Below, piece by piece: positions 1 to 6,495 of a stretch of 53,609 nucleotides of DNA. Position numbers and translations under genes: made by a program. Source of the DNA: Lachnospiraceae bacterium (GTDB lineage Bacteria > Bacillota > Clostridia > Lachnospirales > Lachnospiraceae). The stretch is taken from contig JAGBCB010000006.1 in the NCBI GenBank assembly GCA_017938145.1, forward strand, positions 1 through 53,609. The letters are read 5' to 3'. Position 1 is the first letter of the stretch. Each line of letters opens with the position of its first letter. Below the pieces are notes generated by a model, which was given only the letters and a program-made list of their open reading frames with translations, was not told the DNA's origin and ran no database searches.

Positions 1-1
1 G

Positions 2-91
2 ATCCAGATTTTCCAGGAGCCGGAATCCGGCGGTATGGAACGTGTTATCGTCGGCGTTGTCGGTGTTCTGCAGTTTGAGGAGTACCGGTTG
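2..91 (+). pseudogene. prfC: Fragment of peptide chain release factor 3 (prfC), probable assembly chimera
   Basis: Frame 2 is open from the first base and reads IQIFQEPESGGMERVIVGVV followed by GVLQFEEYRL. This matches the conserved block of bacterial RF3, a translational GTPase that recycles RF1/RF2, where the family reads GVLQFEVLEYRL. The frame then passes without a break into 23S rRNA sequence at about base 82-91. No stop or linker is seen, and two residues (VL) of the family motif are missing at the join. Both partners can share the string GAGTACCGGTTG, so a collapsed assembly overlap is the simplest explanation. A true gene fragment is less likely. Confidence 0.7.
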
Positions 92-291
92 TTCCACCAG
101 GAGCACCGCCGGGTAGCCAAGTTTGGACGGGATAAACGCTGAAGGCATCTAAGCGTGAAGCCCCCCTCAAGATAAGATATCCCATAGCATAAGCTAGTAA
201 GACCCCTTAAAGACGATAAGGTTGATAGGTGGAAGGTGGAAGTGCAGTAATGCATGCAGCTGATCCATACTAATAGGTCGAGGGCTTAACC
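83..291 (+). rRNA. rrl: 23S ribosomal RNA, 3' end (partial)
   Basis: From about base 92 the sequence is the universally conserved 3' part of domain VI: GGGTAGCCAAGTTTGGACGG, then the segment that continues to ACGCTGAAGGCATCTAAGCG, ending in AATAGGTCGAGGGCTTAACC at 291. Only about 200 bases are present; the rest is replaced at the left edge by a prfC-like frame. No 5S rRNA is recognisable between this end and the tRNA genes. The exact 3' end is inferred from the conserved terminal motif. Confidence 0.9.
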
Positions 292-355
292 AAAAGGTCT
301 GGTTGTTTGTTTGGAATTTTCGATGTATAGTTTTGAGTGTATCATGTATAAATAC

Positions 356-384
356 TTGACTATATGCATAGAATATAGTATAAA
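356..384 (+). promoter_or_regulatory. Sigma-A promoter for the tRNA-Asn/tRNA-Cys unit
   Basis: TTGACT at 356-361 and TATAAA at 379-384 are separated by 17 bp, about 50 bases ahead of tRNA-Asn. A small dyad (AGGATAT/ATATCCT around 400-425) lies between promoter and tRNA. The promoter suggests the two tRNAs are transcribed independently of the rRNA operon. Confidence 0.55.
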
Positions 385-433
385 TATGGTACAGAGGATG
401 AGGATATAACGAAAGTGATATCCTTTCTGTCAT

Positions 434-505
434 TCCTCGATAGCTCAATGGTAGAGCACACGGCTGTTAACCGTGGGGTTGTTGGTTCGAGCCCAACTCG
501 GGGAG
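434..505 (+). tRNA. tRNA-Asn (anticodon GTT)
   Basis: A full cloverleaf is visible: acceptor arms TCCTCGA and TCGGGGA pair over 7 bp with G as discriminator, the D-arm contains AGCTCAATGGTAGAGC, the anticodon loop reads CTGTTAA (GTT), and the T-arm contains GGTTCGAGCCC. The CCA end is not encoded. It is followed 22 bases later by tRNA-Cys. Confidence 0.95.
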
Positions 506-527
506 CTTGCTTTACAAAATTAAATAT

Positions 528-598
528 GGCGACATAGCCAAGTGGTAAGGCTCCGGTCTGCAACACCGTCATCACCAGTTCAAATCTGGTTGTCGCCT
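528..598 (+). tRNA. tRNA-Cys (anticodon GCA), integration site of the element
   Basis: Acceptor arms GGCGACA and TGTCGCC pair over 7 bp with T73, the usual cysteine discriminator, and the anticodon loop contains CTGCAAC (GCA). The 3' 43 bases (556-598) recur exactly at 10239-10281. The 3' half of this tRNA was therefore supplied by the integrated element, and the gene stays functional. After excision the tRNA would be followed by the terminator at 10285-10327. Confidence 0.95.
556..598 (+). repeat. attL: left attachment site of the integrated element
   Basis: These 43 bp, from the anticodon loop to the discriminator base of tRNA-Cys, are an exact direct copy of 10239-10281. The integrase gene begins (3' end first) 144 bp to the right. 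Site-specific integration into tRNA 3' ends by tyrosine integrases is well established, and the identity block marks the crossover region. Confidence 0.9.
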
Positions 599-607
599 CT
601 GATTGAA

Positions 608-650
608 AGTATCGCAAATCCTTATAAACAAAGGGTTTGCGGTATTTTTT
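608..650 (+). terminator. Element-borne terminator behind tRNA-Cys
   Basis: CGCAAATCC and GGGTTTGCG form a hairpin with an AT-rich loop, followed by a run of T at about 644-650. It lies just inside attL, so the element supplies a new terminator for the tRNA transcript it displaced. Confidence 0.6.
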
Positions 651-725
651 TGCAATTTTTTTAAGTTCCAATTTCTTACCAAAACACCGTTTTTGACCGT
701 TTCAGACCGTTAAAAATCGGTTCTC

Positions 726-745
726 AATGCTTAAATAATGCTTAA
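726..745 (+). repeat. Left copy of a 20-bp sub-terminal repeat (putative integrase arm site)
   Basis: AATGCTTAAATAATGCTTAA contains two direct copies of AATGCTTAA spaced 11 bp apart. The whole 20-mer recurs in the same orientation at 10159-10178 near the other end. It overlaps the stop codon of the integrase. Paired short direct repeats near both att cores are the usual form of arm-type binding sites for integrases with an N-terminal arm-binding domain. The assignment is inference. Confidence 0.55.
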
Positions 746-1908
746 GCTATATCCAGTGCTTGCACAGCCAAAATTGCATCATCCATAGTAGTGTGAACGT
801 AGGTGTTGTAGGTTATGCTTACGGATGCATGACCTAATAATTTACTCACTACTTTTACATCTACACCGGAATGAATAAGATTTGTTGCAAATGTGTGCCG
901 TAAAGAATGGATTCCGATATGTGCAATATTTAATTGCTTTAACATATTGTTGAGCATATTTTGGAAAGCTCCATTCTGTACAATTTGTCCGGTGTTGGTT
1001 GCAATCACATAGTTTGTTTGCAAGCCTTCCTTTTCTTGCAGTGCTTTGTAGAATAACAGAGCTTCTTTTGCACGAGCATTTAGAGGAATTGTACGGTTGC
1101 TGTTTTTTGTTTTGGTTTCTCCAATAATCCGCAGAGTTTTGTTTTCTGATTTTCCGGAGCGGTTCTTGGTACGTTCTACACTCTTATTGATGCGGATAGT
1201 ATTATTTGTAAAATCTACGCAATCCCAAGTAAGGGCAAGAACTTCTCCACACCGCAATCCGGTGTTTGCAATCAGAATATAAGCGTAACCATATCGGAAC
1301 CGGATGTTTCCGGTGGAGTAGGTCAGCTTAGATGCTTCGTAGAGCTTTTCCAGTTCTGCAGGAGTTAATGTTGGAACTTCCTTTGTCTTTTTTGCGAGGA
1401 CAGCTTCTTTTGGCATAAGAACCCCATCCATAGGATTAAAAGATAAATCTCTGGAAGTGACAGCATACCGGAAACAAGCATTTAATAACTGATATATTTT
1501 CTTGATGGATGAATAGGAAAGAGTATCAGTTTTGGAGTTAATCAGCTTCTGAATATCCGTAGAACGAATAGAACCAAGCTGGCATCGTCCTACATAACTA
1601 TCTTTGATATGCTTCTTAAATGTTACTTCCAAGCGGTCATAGGATGCAGGCTTTAAAGATGGTTGTTTGTAGTTTATCAACCATTCTTCTATGTAGTCAC
1701 TAACAAATATCTTTTTAACAAATGCTTCTCCACGGATGGCTTGCTCCTTGTAAGCATTCATTTTGGCACGTACGTCCTTTTCTGTTTTGCCGTAGAAGGT
1801 TTTCTTTGGTAGACCTTCCAAGGTAATGCGACCATAATATGTACCGTTAGGACGTAAAGCAATACTTCCCTCGCCTTTTTTGTTTCTTGTATTCAATTTA
1901 TTTTCCAT
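742..1908 (-). CDS. int: Tyrosine recombinase / integrase (Tn916-Int type)
   Basis: Site-specific recombinase expected to integrate and excise the element at tRNA-Cys. The N-terminus (KKGEGSIALRPNGTYYGRIT) looks like the arm-DNA-binding domain of Tn916/lambda-type integrases, followed by a SAM-like core-binding domain (residues about 65-165). The catalytic domain shows Arg219 in NTGLRCGE, Lys266 in GETKTKN, HSLRH (His334, Arg337), His360 in LLGHAS and the nucleophile Tyr370 in YNTYVH, so the active site is complete. The start at 1908 is chosen because AGAAAGGATGG lies just ahead; an upstream ATG at 1938 has no such site. It is the last gene of the leftward module, next to attL. The 388-aa length is normal for the family. 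Confidence 0.95.
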   Translation of the reverse strand: MENKLNTRNKKGEGSIALRPNGTYYGRITLEGLPKKTFYGKTEKDVRAKMNAYKEQAIRGEAFVKKIFVSDYIEEWLINYKQPSLKPASYDRLEVTFKKHIKDSYVGRCQLGSIRSTDIQKLINSKTDTLSYSSIKKIYQLLNACFRYAVTSRDLSFNPMDGVLMPKEAVLAKKTKEVPTLTPAELEKLYEASKLTYSTGNIRFRYGYAYILIANTGLRCGEVLALTWDCVDFTNNTIRINKSVERTKNRSGKSENKTLRIIGETKTKNSNRTIPLNARAKEALLFYKALQEKEGLQTNYVIATNTGQIVQNGAFQNMLNNMLKQLNIAHIGIHSLRHTFATNLIHSGVDVKVVSKLLGHASVSITYNTYVHTTMDDAILAVQALDIA

Positions 1909-1986
1909 TGTGTTTCCATCCTTTCTCGATAGAGACACAACACCACAGACAGAGCATATCCTATCTGTGGTGTGTAAGTCAAGTGT

Positions 1987-2184
1987 TTAATAAAATATCT
2001 CTTTGCCGAAATTTTCAGTAACGAACTGATTGAGTGCAGAACGAGTGGTTAAGTAGGTACGTCCAACCTTGGTTACCGGAAGTACACCGGAGTTTAAAAG
2101 TTGTTGTAGTTTTGTCTTTCCGCAGTGCAGGATTTCTTGCATTTCCTTTTGTGTTAATATTTCAGAAGTGAGGTTTGTATCTAT
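1987..2184 (-). CDS. Small helix-turn-helix protein, probable excisionase
   Basis: A frame of about 65 codons reads TSEILTQKEMQEILHCGKTK, continues with QQLLNSGVLPVTKVGRTYLT and ends KEIFY. This is the helix-turn-wing pattern of excisionase/MerR-type DNA-binding proteins (TQKEMQEIL as helix-turn, GVLPVTKVGRTYL as recognition and wing). It lies between rep and int, where Tn916-like elements carry xis. The frame has no ATG, GTG or TTG after its upstream stop. AAAGGGGGG is followed 6 bases later by ATA (2184) and directly by ATT (2190), so a non-canonical start is likely unless a base is wrong in the G run. The function is inferred from position and fold. Confidence 0.7.
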   Translation of the reverse strand: MDTNLTSEILTQKEMQEILHCGKTKLQQLLNSGVLPVTKVGRTYLTTRSALNQFVTENFGKEIFY

Positions 2185-2201
2185 AAAAATCCCCCCTTTT
2201 G

Positions 2202-3182
2202 CTAAAATATTGGGTTGCTTTTATCAAGCATTTCATTTATTGGAACAAATTCATTTCTATCCAGATATGCATTTACAGAAGCATATTCTTTAATAGTTCC
2301 GTCTTTTGCATATACTACCACCTTGTGAATTCTTCTAAGAAAAGCTTCCCAAGATTCAATATCTTCTCGTTGTGCTTCGCTATACTGTTTTTCCAAAGAC
2401 CAATTTGAAATAATATACACCTTGTTATAACAAGCATATTTATTGGTATATCTACTTGGAAGTTCAATAGGATATATGTCGCAAAACAAAAGCATTTCCT
2501 TAATTCTCAAAGATGACCGGAATTCATCGAATGCAATAACCGGCTGCCCATTATAAGAATCGAAAGGATGCAGATAATCGGTCACTCGGTAAACATTAGA
2601 ATATCCATTCTGTTCAAGAACACCTCTAGTTTTTCCAGTTCCAGTAGCTCCGCTAATGTAAACCACTTCCAAATCCAGTCTGACTGTTTCCTTGTATTTT
2701 TCTGTTAATATAGTTGTTCTTACTTTATCGATCTTATCTATTTGAAGAATATAGTCTTGATTCTGAGCCAGTATTTCTGCATTCGTCATGTTGTCCATTA
2801 CCATCTGGTAAAGCTCGGACATATCACTTCGCTTTCCTTTACTATCTGGCGGTTGTGCTCCATACTCTTCAAATGTTCCTTCAATCTTTTTCTCTTGCTT
2901 TGAATCGTCTGTTTCCCATTTACCAGTCTTCTTTACATAATTTACATTATCAGATACTGAACCCTTGCATTTTTCAATATGAGCTTCTTCAAAATAACGC
3001 TTAACCATACTGAATCTAACTCTGGAGGCAAACACAACAAAGATATGTGTGTGATAACAACTTCCCTGCTCATCCGCCATGCAGAGATAGACAAGCGTTT
3101 TGAAGTTACCACGCATCACCTCTAAAATGTGTTCATGCGTCCAACCTTTTTCTTCTGGAGCGTTAATAGTAAGCTGATACAT
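2202..3182 (-). CDS. rep: CRESS-type replication initiator (HUH endonuclease + SF3 helicase)
   Basis: Rolling-circle replication protein with the architecture of circovirus/geminivirus Reps. Numbered from ATG 3182, the nuclease domain has motif I LTINAP (4-9), HUH motif HTH (44-46) and the catalytic Tyr82 in motif III YVKK. RFSMVKRYFEEAHIEKCKGS resembles the linker block of circovirus Reps. The helicase domain has Walker A GATGTGKT (178-185), Walker B VIAFDEF (215-221) and motif C YIISN with Asn260. Bacterial plasmids with such Reps (pCRESS) are known and are proposed ancestors of CRESS viruses. The AGGAGG site lies too far from ATG 3182 (27 bp) and instead sits 8 bp before an in-frame ATT at 3203; starting there adds KIKDTQSF and completes the first strand of the fold. 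The putative origin lies directly upstream. Confidence 0.92.
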   Translation of the reverse strand: MYQLTINAPEEKGWTHEHILEVMRGNFKTLVYLCMADEQGSCYHTHIFVVFASRVRFSMVKRYFEEAHIEKCKGSVSDNVNYVKKTGKWETDDSKQEKKIEGTFEEYGAQPPDSKGKRSDMSELYQMVMDNMTNAEILAQNQDYILQIDKIDKVRTTILTEKYKETVRLDLEVVYISGATGTGKTRGVLEQNGYSNVYRVTDYLHPFDSYNGQPVIAFDEFRSSLRIKEMLLFCDIYPIELPSRYTNKYACYNKVYIISNWSLEKQYSEAQREDIESWEAFLRRIHKVVVYAKDGTIKEYASVNAYLDRNEFVPINEMLDKSNPIF

Positions 3183-3255
3183 AAAGCTCTGAGTATCTTT
3201 AATCTTTATCTCCTCCTGTTCATTATGTGCAACTTCGTGAACAGGCTATAACCCC

Positions 3256-3370
3256 TGTATATACAAGGAGTGCACATGTTTGTGCAGGGTTGGGTAATAC
3301 TAAGCCAACCCTGTTGCGAAAGGCAAGTGGCAGGTAGCTTCGCCCCTGCCACTGCCTCCGCCTAAGGCGG
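3256..3370 (-). other. Putative rolling-circle origin: stem-loop with CRESS nonanucleotide plus flanking hairpins
   Basis: On the rep strand the arms CAGGGTTGG (3313-3305) and CCAACCCTG (3293-3285) form a perfect 9-bp stem with an 11-base loop CTTAGTATTAC. The loop contains TAGTATTAC (3302-3294), the NANTATTAC nonanucleotide that CRESS-virus Reps nick between T7 and A8. On one side lie a 6-bp hairpin TGCACA/TGTGCA (3271-3286) and the palindrome TGTATATACA (3256-3265). On the other lie a long hairpin GTGGCAGG/CCTGCCAC (3327-3334 with 3345-3352) and CCGCC/GGCGG (3358-3370). Nothing here codes for protein. Origin function is inferred from motif, position just upstream of a CRESS-type rep, and orientation; the flanking hairpins may be Rep-binding sites, a single-strand origin or a terminator. 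Confidence 0.75.
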
Positions 3371-4126
3371 TTACCTCGTTAATGCGTCAATACATATTGC
3401 TTTCATTCTTTCCTCATTTCGTAAAAGCGGCACTTTAATAAAATGTAATTCTGACCCTTGCCATAGCATGATACCTTCGCCAGTATGAAATTCTCGATTA
3501 CCGACCTTCTCTATTAGTTCCTTTGGCATGAGCATAGAGTATATGCTTTCTAATGCCGCGCCAACTATGATTATTATCCCAAAATTGAGTCTTGAACCCG
3601 TTGGAAAGGCTTGTGCGTCGGGCCGCTGACACACAATAATTAATCTGATTGATAGTGAACGGCCGAGCATCAAAATCTCAGATACTTTATGCATAACAGA
3701 TTCTGCTTTTTTCTTATCTGTACCCAAAAGTGACAATATATTAGCCATATATTCATCCCATACAAGCGTTACAAAGTGTCTCGAAGTGTCTTCGCCACAT
3801 TGTCTTTTATGCATTATTTCATACACCTCATCTAATGCATCTGGCGTCCTGTCGTAGGGATAATACCGAGGACATTCTCGAAGGTGGGAAAAACTATCAT
3901 CCTGCTTGAAGTCTGCAAAATATACTTTTGAATCAATGCCACCATGTAAACATATACGAGCAAAATATTGGTTTGTGAGATAACTTTTTCCGCTTCCGCT
4001 CATACCGCAAATAAGCGTCTGGGTGTTGTTCTGTATGGATGCATCTAGGCATACCGGTATCTTTTCTTTGTATCCATACCAAGCATCATAGTCATATCCG
4101 ACTAATACTTCGTCAGAAGATATCAT
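3371..4126 (-). CDS. FtsK/SpoIIIE-type ATPase (TcpA-like coupling protein)
   Basis: DNA-pumping motor ATPase of the FtsK/HerA class, 251 aa. Walker A GMSGSGKS is at residues 41-48 and a Walker B-like strand VTLVWDEY lies in mid-protein, followed by GRSLSIRLIIVCQRP, typical of FtsK/TcpA (R-rich stretch and Q of sensor). No membrane segment is present; the two-TM partner upstream may supply the anchor. The start at ATG 4126 is preferred because GAAAGAGGTG precedes it and it overlaps the upstream gene by only 14 bp. ATG 4225 would overlap by more than 110 bp. In Tn916-like and mobilizable elements this gene sits next to the Rep/relaxase and links the nicked DNA to a conjugation channel. The exact role here is inferred. 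Confidence 0.85.
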   Translation of the reverse strand: MISSDEVLVGYDYDAWYGYKEKIPVCLDASIQNNTQTLICGMSGSGKSYLTNQYFARICLHGGIDSKVYFADFKQDDSFSHLRECPRYYPYDRTPDALDEVYEIMHKRQCGEDTSRHFVTLVWDEYMANILSLLGTDKKKAESVMHKVSEILMLGRSLSIRLIIVCQRPDAQAFPTGSRLNFGIIIIVGAALESIYSMLMPKELIEKVGNREFHTGEGIMLWQGSELHFIKVPLLRNEERMKAICIDALTR

Positions 4127-4709
4127 CGTATAATACACCTCTTTCCATAGGTTTCCTGCCTTGTGTTGATTCAAAGTAAACTTGACGCCCTTTGTTCTTT
4201 TTTCTGCCGCCATAAGTAATATCACTTATCAGATAAATATCCATGCTATCGCAAATTGCTTCTTTCTTTTCCTGCCATCGTTCCATGGGAATTGTTGTAT
4301 AGAACTCTCTTTTGATAACTCCAGACTTTCTATCTTTCTTTTTATGCATAAGTATTGGAGGTTGATATTTACCATCTCGATAGGCTGTGACAGCAAGTTC
4401 AATATCAGCTTCATCTTTGACAGCAAAGCAATAACCAATAAACTGAATCAATCCAATTGCACATATAATAGAAAGTACAATTAGTATGGCTGTCATGCAG
4501 GCTGAAAATATCGTTATAAGCAAGGGATGTATTTCGATATTTTCAATCAGTTTCTTTTCTCCGATTAGCACGCAAACAACTCCGACTGCGAAAAGTACCC
4601 AAATCAAATTTAGTACCGGATAATTCATAAGCTGTTGAGCTCCAAGAACGAATCTATATAAATTTTTCTTTCTCTTATATCGTTGCTCATTATACTGTTT
4701 ATTGTCCAT
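4113..4709 (-). CDS. Two-TM membrane protein of unknown function
   Basis: 198 aa with a basic N-terminus (QRYKRKKNLYRF), two hydrophobic segments (about residues 32-52 and 62-97) and a cytoplasmic C-terminal domain of about 100 residues. AAGGAAGGTG precedes the ATG. It overlaps the FtsK-like gene by 14 bp, so the two are translationally coupled, which suggests a membrane anchor or partner for the ATPase. I do not recognise a named family. Confidence 0.75.
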   Translation of the reverse strand: MDNKQYNEQRYKRKKNLYRFVLGAQQLMNYPVLNLIWVLFAVGVVCVLIGEKKLIENIEIHPLLITIFSACMTAILIVLSIICAIGLIQFIGYCFAVKDEADIELAVTAYRDGKYQPPILMHKKKDRKSGVIKREFYTTIPMERWQEKKEAICDSMDIYLISDITYGGRKKNKGRQVYFESTQGRKPMERGVLYDDIF

Positions 4710-4811
4710 GTTTCACCTTCCTTTAGTGACAAAGGGAAGAAATAATATCTTCCCTTTGTCTTAAATGTTATTTTGTTATATGTTGCTGCGTTTTACTAAC
4801 CAGTGATTTGG

Positions 4812-5042
4812 TTATGCTTTGCACAACATTTCAACTTTTCCTTTCATGTTAAAAGAGATATCGATGGTATCATTAATTTTACAGTCAGCAAGTTTAATTC
4901 CATCCTTAAGGAAAAACTTCTCTGTCCGGCATCCCTCAACATTCTCATCAGAGAAAGCGCAGAAGATATTAATTCCGTTGATTGTTTCGCCTTGGGTGTT
5001 GGTGAAGTTAATAGGCTGGACACCTAATAATTTAGCCTTCAT
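4812..5042 (-). CDS. Small conserved element protein, first gene of leftward module
   Basis: 76 aa starting MKAKLLGVQPINFTNTQGET, with GGAAAGGAG just ahead of ATG 5042. A longer frame upstream to 5249 crosses the intergenic promoter region and is rejected. The predicted beta-rich pattern (GINIFCAFSDENV, TEKFFLKDG, DTIDISFNMKGKVEM) could be a small OB-fold and so a single-strand DNA-binding protein, which would suit rolling-circle replication. That is only a suggestion from strand pattern and context. Small proteins occupy the same place in Tn916-type modules (orf22/orf23). Confidence 0.7.
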   Translation of the reverse strand: MKAKLLGVQPINFTNTQGETINGINIFCAFSDENVEGCRTEKFFLKDGIKLADCKINDTIDISFNMKGKVEMLCKA

Positions 5043-5127
5043 ATTTTTTTCTCCTTTCCGACGGCTCTTGATATCAGAGCAATCTGTATTCGGTTGCGCT
5101 TCCGTTAAGTCTATACTATCACATTGT

Positions 5128-5180
5128 GGTGGGGATTGCATGGGACAGTTTTTTGTGTTATTATTATAATAATCCCCACC
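5128..5180 (+). promoter_or_regulatory. Divergent regulatory region: promoter flanked by a 10-bp inverted repeat
   Basis: GGTGGGGATT (5128-5137) and AATCCCCACC (5171-5180) are perfect inverted copies 33 bp apart. Between them lies a rightward promoter, GGGACA (5142-5147), 17 bp, TATAAT (5165-5170), serving the gene at 5204. The leftward replication/integration module starts at 5042. Two half-sites bracketing a promoter fit an operator for a dimeric or looping repressor; the protein that binds is unknown. Confidence 0.5.
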
Positions 5181-5203
5181 CTTGATGAAAAGGAGAAGAA
5201 TAC

Positions 5204-6049
5204 ATGAACATTTTGAAAATTGAAGAATTCTTTTATATAAGAGCCTCAAATCGAATACGCCAAAGAGTCAAGTTGTCAAATTTGACAAACAAAGAAATTT
5301 ATGCGCCGGATGAAAAACAAATCTCTCGCATTGTAAATAATACGAGAGGAAAAAACAATCGTTTTTTAATTAGTGATGCTGTTATTAGCAACAGATATAT
5401 AGATGACGAGACTGGGAAATATATACCTTGCGGATTATTACATACGCCACAGTTGAATTTTAATTCAATCAAAGAAATTCTTTGGGGTACAAATAGTGAA
5501 ATATATTTATACTTATATGACTTATTCAAATTATTATGGGAAATCGTCTCGGAAGCTCAATCATATGATATTGATACCCAACTGTTTCTATGTGATTACA
5601 TTCCTTATGCCAAAAATCAAGCGTTTTGGGATATTATTTTTTTAAAAGACAAATATCCTGCATTATTTTATGGTTTCAAAGAAGATAAGGTTTTTCAAGA
5701 ATTTGATTTGTTAAGTGAAGAAGCTCTAACCTTTTTATACAAAAGGTGTAAAAACGACTTTTCTAAACGTTTTATCTATTTTACCAAAAAACAAAAATCT
5801 TTTCATAAATTAGATAAAATAATCAAAACTGAGCTTATAGAGGATATTTTTCTTCCAGTGCTTGAGAAACATAAACCAACTTCATCCTCTCTCGGTCTAA
5901 GAGTTAAAGGGATAATATATGCTGATATTTCGCATTGTGCACCGTTAGTTGCAGGAAAAACTTATAAATATCCCCTTAAAAAATTAATTGGCGCTTCTGA
6001 ACAATATATTATGCAATTAGAGGAGATTCAAAAAGAAAGCATTAAATAA
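5204..6049 (+). CDS. Unknown 281-aa element protein, N-terminal HTH-like segment
   Basis: Not recognised. AAAAGGAGAAG precedes the ATG. The N-terminus (RVKLSNLTNKEIYAPDEKQI, then SRIVNNTRG) reads like the helix-turn-helix of XRE-type proteins, with DEKQISRIVNN in the position of the recognition helix. The rest has no obvious catalytic motif or membrane segment and is rich in Phe, Tyr and Lys, reflecting the low GC of the element. It is divergent from the replication module and shares its intergenic region, so a regulator of excision or replication is plausible but unproven. It ends at a strong terminator. Confidence 0.65.
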   Translation: MNILKIEEFFYIRASNRIRQRVKLSNLTNKEIYAPDEKQISRIVNNTRGKNNRFLISDAVISNRYIDDETGKYIPCGLLHTPQLNFNSIKEILWGTNSEIYLYLYDLFKLLWEIVSEAQSYDIDTQLFLCDYIPYAKNQAFWDIIFLKDKYPALFYGFKEDKVFQEFDLLSEEALTFLYKRCKNDFSKRFIYFTKKQKSFHKLDKIIKTELIEDIFLPVLEKHKPTSSSLGLRVKGIIYADISHCAPLVAGKTYKYPLKKLIGASEQYIMQLEEIQKESIK

Positions 6050-6096
6050 AAAAAGGAAATGGAGCTGTTTTTTCAGATCCATTTCCTTTTTTTTAT
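6048..6096 (+). terminator. Bidirectional intrinsic terminator
   Basis: AAAGGAAATGGA and TCCATTTCCTTT form a 12-bp or longer stem around a 13-base loop, with A runs before and T runs after, so it can work on both strands. It separates the rightward gene ending at 6049 from the leftward ribbon-helix-helix gene ending at 6184. Confidence 0.85.
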
Positions 6097-6183
6097 TAAG
6101 TATTATTTCTTTACAATTAGGTTGAATAACAGCACTGTTGTAATTTGCAAGAAACTTCTGCAAAAGGTTTTTTTGTGTGTGCC

Positions 6184-6357
6184 CTATTTATCTGTTTCCA
6201 TATTTTCCAACGCATACTCACACGCTTGTAACACAAATCCGGAAAAGGTAACATCTTTTCCTCGAATTGCTTCATTGATTTTCTCTACTAACTCCACTGG
6301 AAATCTTACCGTCTTATTTTCAGTTTCTTTTCTGTCCGGTTTAATTTGAAATGCCAT
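6184..6357 (-). CDS. Ribbon-helix-helix (CopG/Arc-like) regulator
   Basis: 57 aa. ENKTVRFPVELVEKINEAI is the beta strand plus helix A of a ribbon-helix-helix protein, and VTFSGFVLQACEYALENM is helix B. Start ATG 6357 has AAGGAGG 8 bp ahead; the ATG at 6390 lies upstream of that site and is rejected. Copies of ATTGCAAAA lie just upstream and probably form its own operator. Plausible roles are copy-number or cargo control. No toxin partner is visible next to it. Confidence 0.8.
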   Translation of the reverse strand: MAFQIKPDRKETENKTVRFPVELVEKINEAIRGKDVTFSGFVLQACEYALENMETDK

Positions 6358-6382
6358 TGCAATACACCTCCTTCTTTTATGG

Positions 6383-6437
6383 TATTGCATTTCAGAAGTT
6401 TTAAAAGCATTGCAAAATGCATTGCAAAAGTATTGCG
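6383..6437 (-). repeat. Iteron cluster ATTGCA upstream of the RHH gene
   Basis: ATTGCAAAA occurs at 6409-6417 and 6421-6429 (12-bp spacing). Further copies of the core are TATTGCATT at 6383-6391 and TATTGCGGG at 6431, and TATTGCAATG overlaps the RHH start codon. The cluster lies between the divergent RHH gene (start 6357) and the membrane-protein gene (start 6496). The most likely use is an RHH-protein operator controlling both directions. Confidence 0.6.
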
Positions 6438-6495
6438 GGTTTTCTTTTGATGTGCTAATATTAGTGGAGAAGTATTTATACGAAGGGAGAACGGT

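Noticed and set aside
360-671. 103-aa minus-strand frame containing RVGLEPTTPRLTAVCSTIEL
   Set aside because: It is the antisense translation of tRNA-Asn and tRNA-Cys, a well-known spurious protein in databases.
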